6,256 bases of DNA from positions 1 through 6,256 of the forward strand of contig JBQDDG010000081.1 of the NCBI GenBank assembly GCA_052093225.1, read 5' to 3'. Source of the stretch: JB111 sp052093225. GTDB taxonomy: Bacteria; Actinomycetota; Actinomycetes; Actinomycetales; Actinomycetaceae. Below are positions 5,905 to 6,256 of this stretch, in pieces; the first letter of the stretch is position 1, and each line of letters opens with the position of its first letter. Under the pieces are notes generated by a model, which did no database searches, was not told where the DNA came from, and saw only the letters and a program-made list of their open reading frames with translations. A program made the position numbers and the translations under genes.

Positions 5905-6256
5905 ATGGCAGTGCCCAGTCCGTCCTACACGACCACGCTCCGCGTCCTCGTCGGTACATCGCCGCAGGCGACGGCCGAGGTGGTGAGCGCAGTGGCCTCG
6001 GCCGGCGGCACTGTCATGGGCGTCGACGTCGTGCAGTCCAGCTCCGAGGGCATCACGGTCGACATCACCGCGGACACCATCGACGGCGAGCACCTCGAGA
6101 GTGTCCGCGCGGCCATCGAGGCCGTCGACGGCGCCAGCGTGTCGAAGGTGTCCGACTCGACGTTCCTCCTGCACATCGGCGGCAAGATCGAGGTGACGTC
6201 CAAGGTGCCGCTGCGCACGCGCCGCGACCTCTCGCGCGCCTACACGCCGGGCGTCG
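5905..6256 (+). CDS. NAD(P)-dependent malic enzyme with N-terminal ACT domain, N-terminal part (3' end outside window)
   Basis: Malic enzyme oxidatively decarboxylates malate to pyruvate and CO2, linking the TCA cycle to pyruvate and NAD(P)H supply. The 117 codons seen begin with an ACT-like regulatory domain (about residues 8-89: TTLRVLVGTSPQATAEVVSAV, then a GGTVMGVDVVQ turn and a second beta-alpha unit). The start of the malic enzyme N-terminal domain follows: LLHIGGKIEVTSKVPL (88-103) and RRDLSRAYTPGV (106-117). Tyr113 in the YTPGV motif corresponds to the conserved catalytic tyrosine of the family. The metal-binding and NAD(P)-binding Rossmann regions lie beyond the right edge, so cofactor preference cannot be read. 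ACT domains usually bind small ligands, often amino acids, so allosteric control is plausible but the ligand is unknown. The start is ATG at 5905 with GGAGGT upstream. The gene lies on the same strand as gatCAB, 55 bp downstream. Family is secure; gene name and cofactor are not assigned. Confidence 0.93.
   Translation, partial: MAVPSPSYTTTLRVLVGTSPQATAEVVSAVASAGGTVMGVDVVQSSSEGITVDITADTIDGEHLESVRAAIEAVDGASVSKVSDSTFLLHIGGKIEVTSKVPLRTRRDLSRAYTPGV

Overview
The window looks like ordinary chromosomal housekeeping DNA from a high-GC Gram-positive bacterium, most likely an actinobacterium of the order Micrococcales (Cellulomonas/Promicromonospora-like). The evidence is the very strong G/C bias at third codon positions, a NAD+-dependent DNA ligase with the long insert I associate with that order, the actinobacterial sequence style of GatCAB, a malic enzyme with an N-terminal ACT domain, and two apparently leaderless promoters. 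The genus assignment is inference from recalled family sequences, not from a search.

Layout, left to right. Positions 1-1257 (+) hold the 3' two-fifths or more of ligA (zinc finger, helix-hairpin-helix, BRCT); its adenylation and OB domains lie off the left edge. Positions 1254-2504 (-) encode a complete phospholipase D-superfamily, cardiolipin-synthase-like membrane protein, convergent with ligA so that the two stop codons overlap inside one CTAG. A 44-bp divergent gap (2505-2548) appears to carry two back-to-back leaderless promoters. Positions 2549-5849 (+) are a tight gatC-gatA-gatB operon with 4-bp stop/start overlaps at both junctions, encoding the complete Glu/Asp-tRNA amidotransferase. 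After 55 bp, a malic enzyme with an N-terminal ACT domain starts at 5905 and runs off the right edge.

Functionally, GatC, GatA and GatB form one enzyme that makes Gln-tRNA(Gln) and/or Asn-tRNA(Asn) by amidating misacylated tRNAs. ligA is DNA replication/repair, the PLD protein is probably phospholipid metabolism, and the malic enzyme is central carbon metabolism; nothing visible ties these three to the amidotransferase beyond position. There is no gene-free stretch longer than 55 bp. I found no mobile element, CRISPR array, tRNA/rRNA, convincing hairpin terminator or novel defence-like system. The most interesting signals are small: the mirror-image leaderless promoters, the CTAG junction, a 7-bp direct repeat bracketing the PLD gene, and unusual insertions in LigA.
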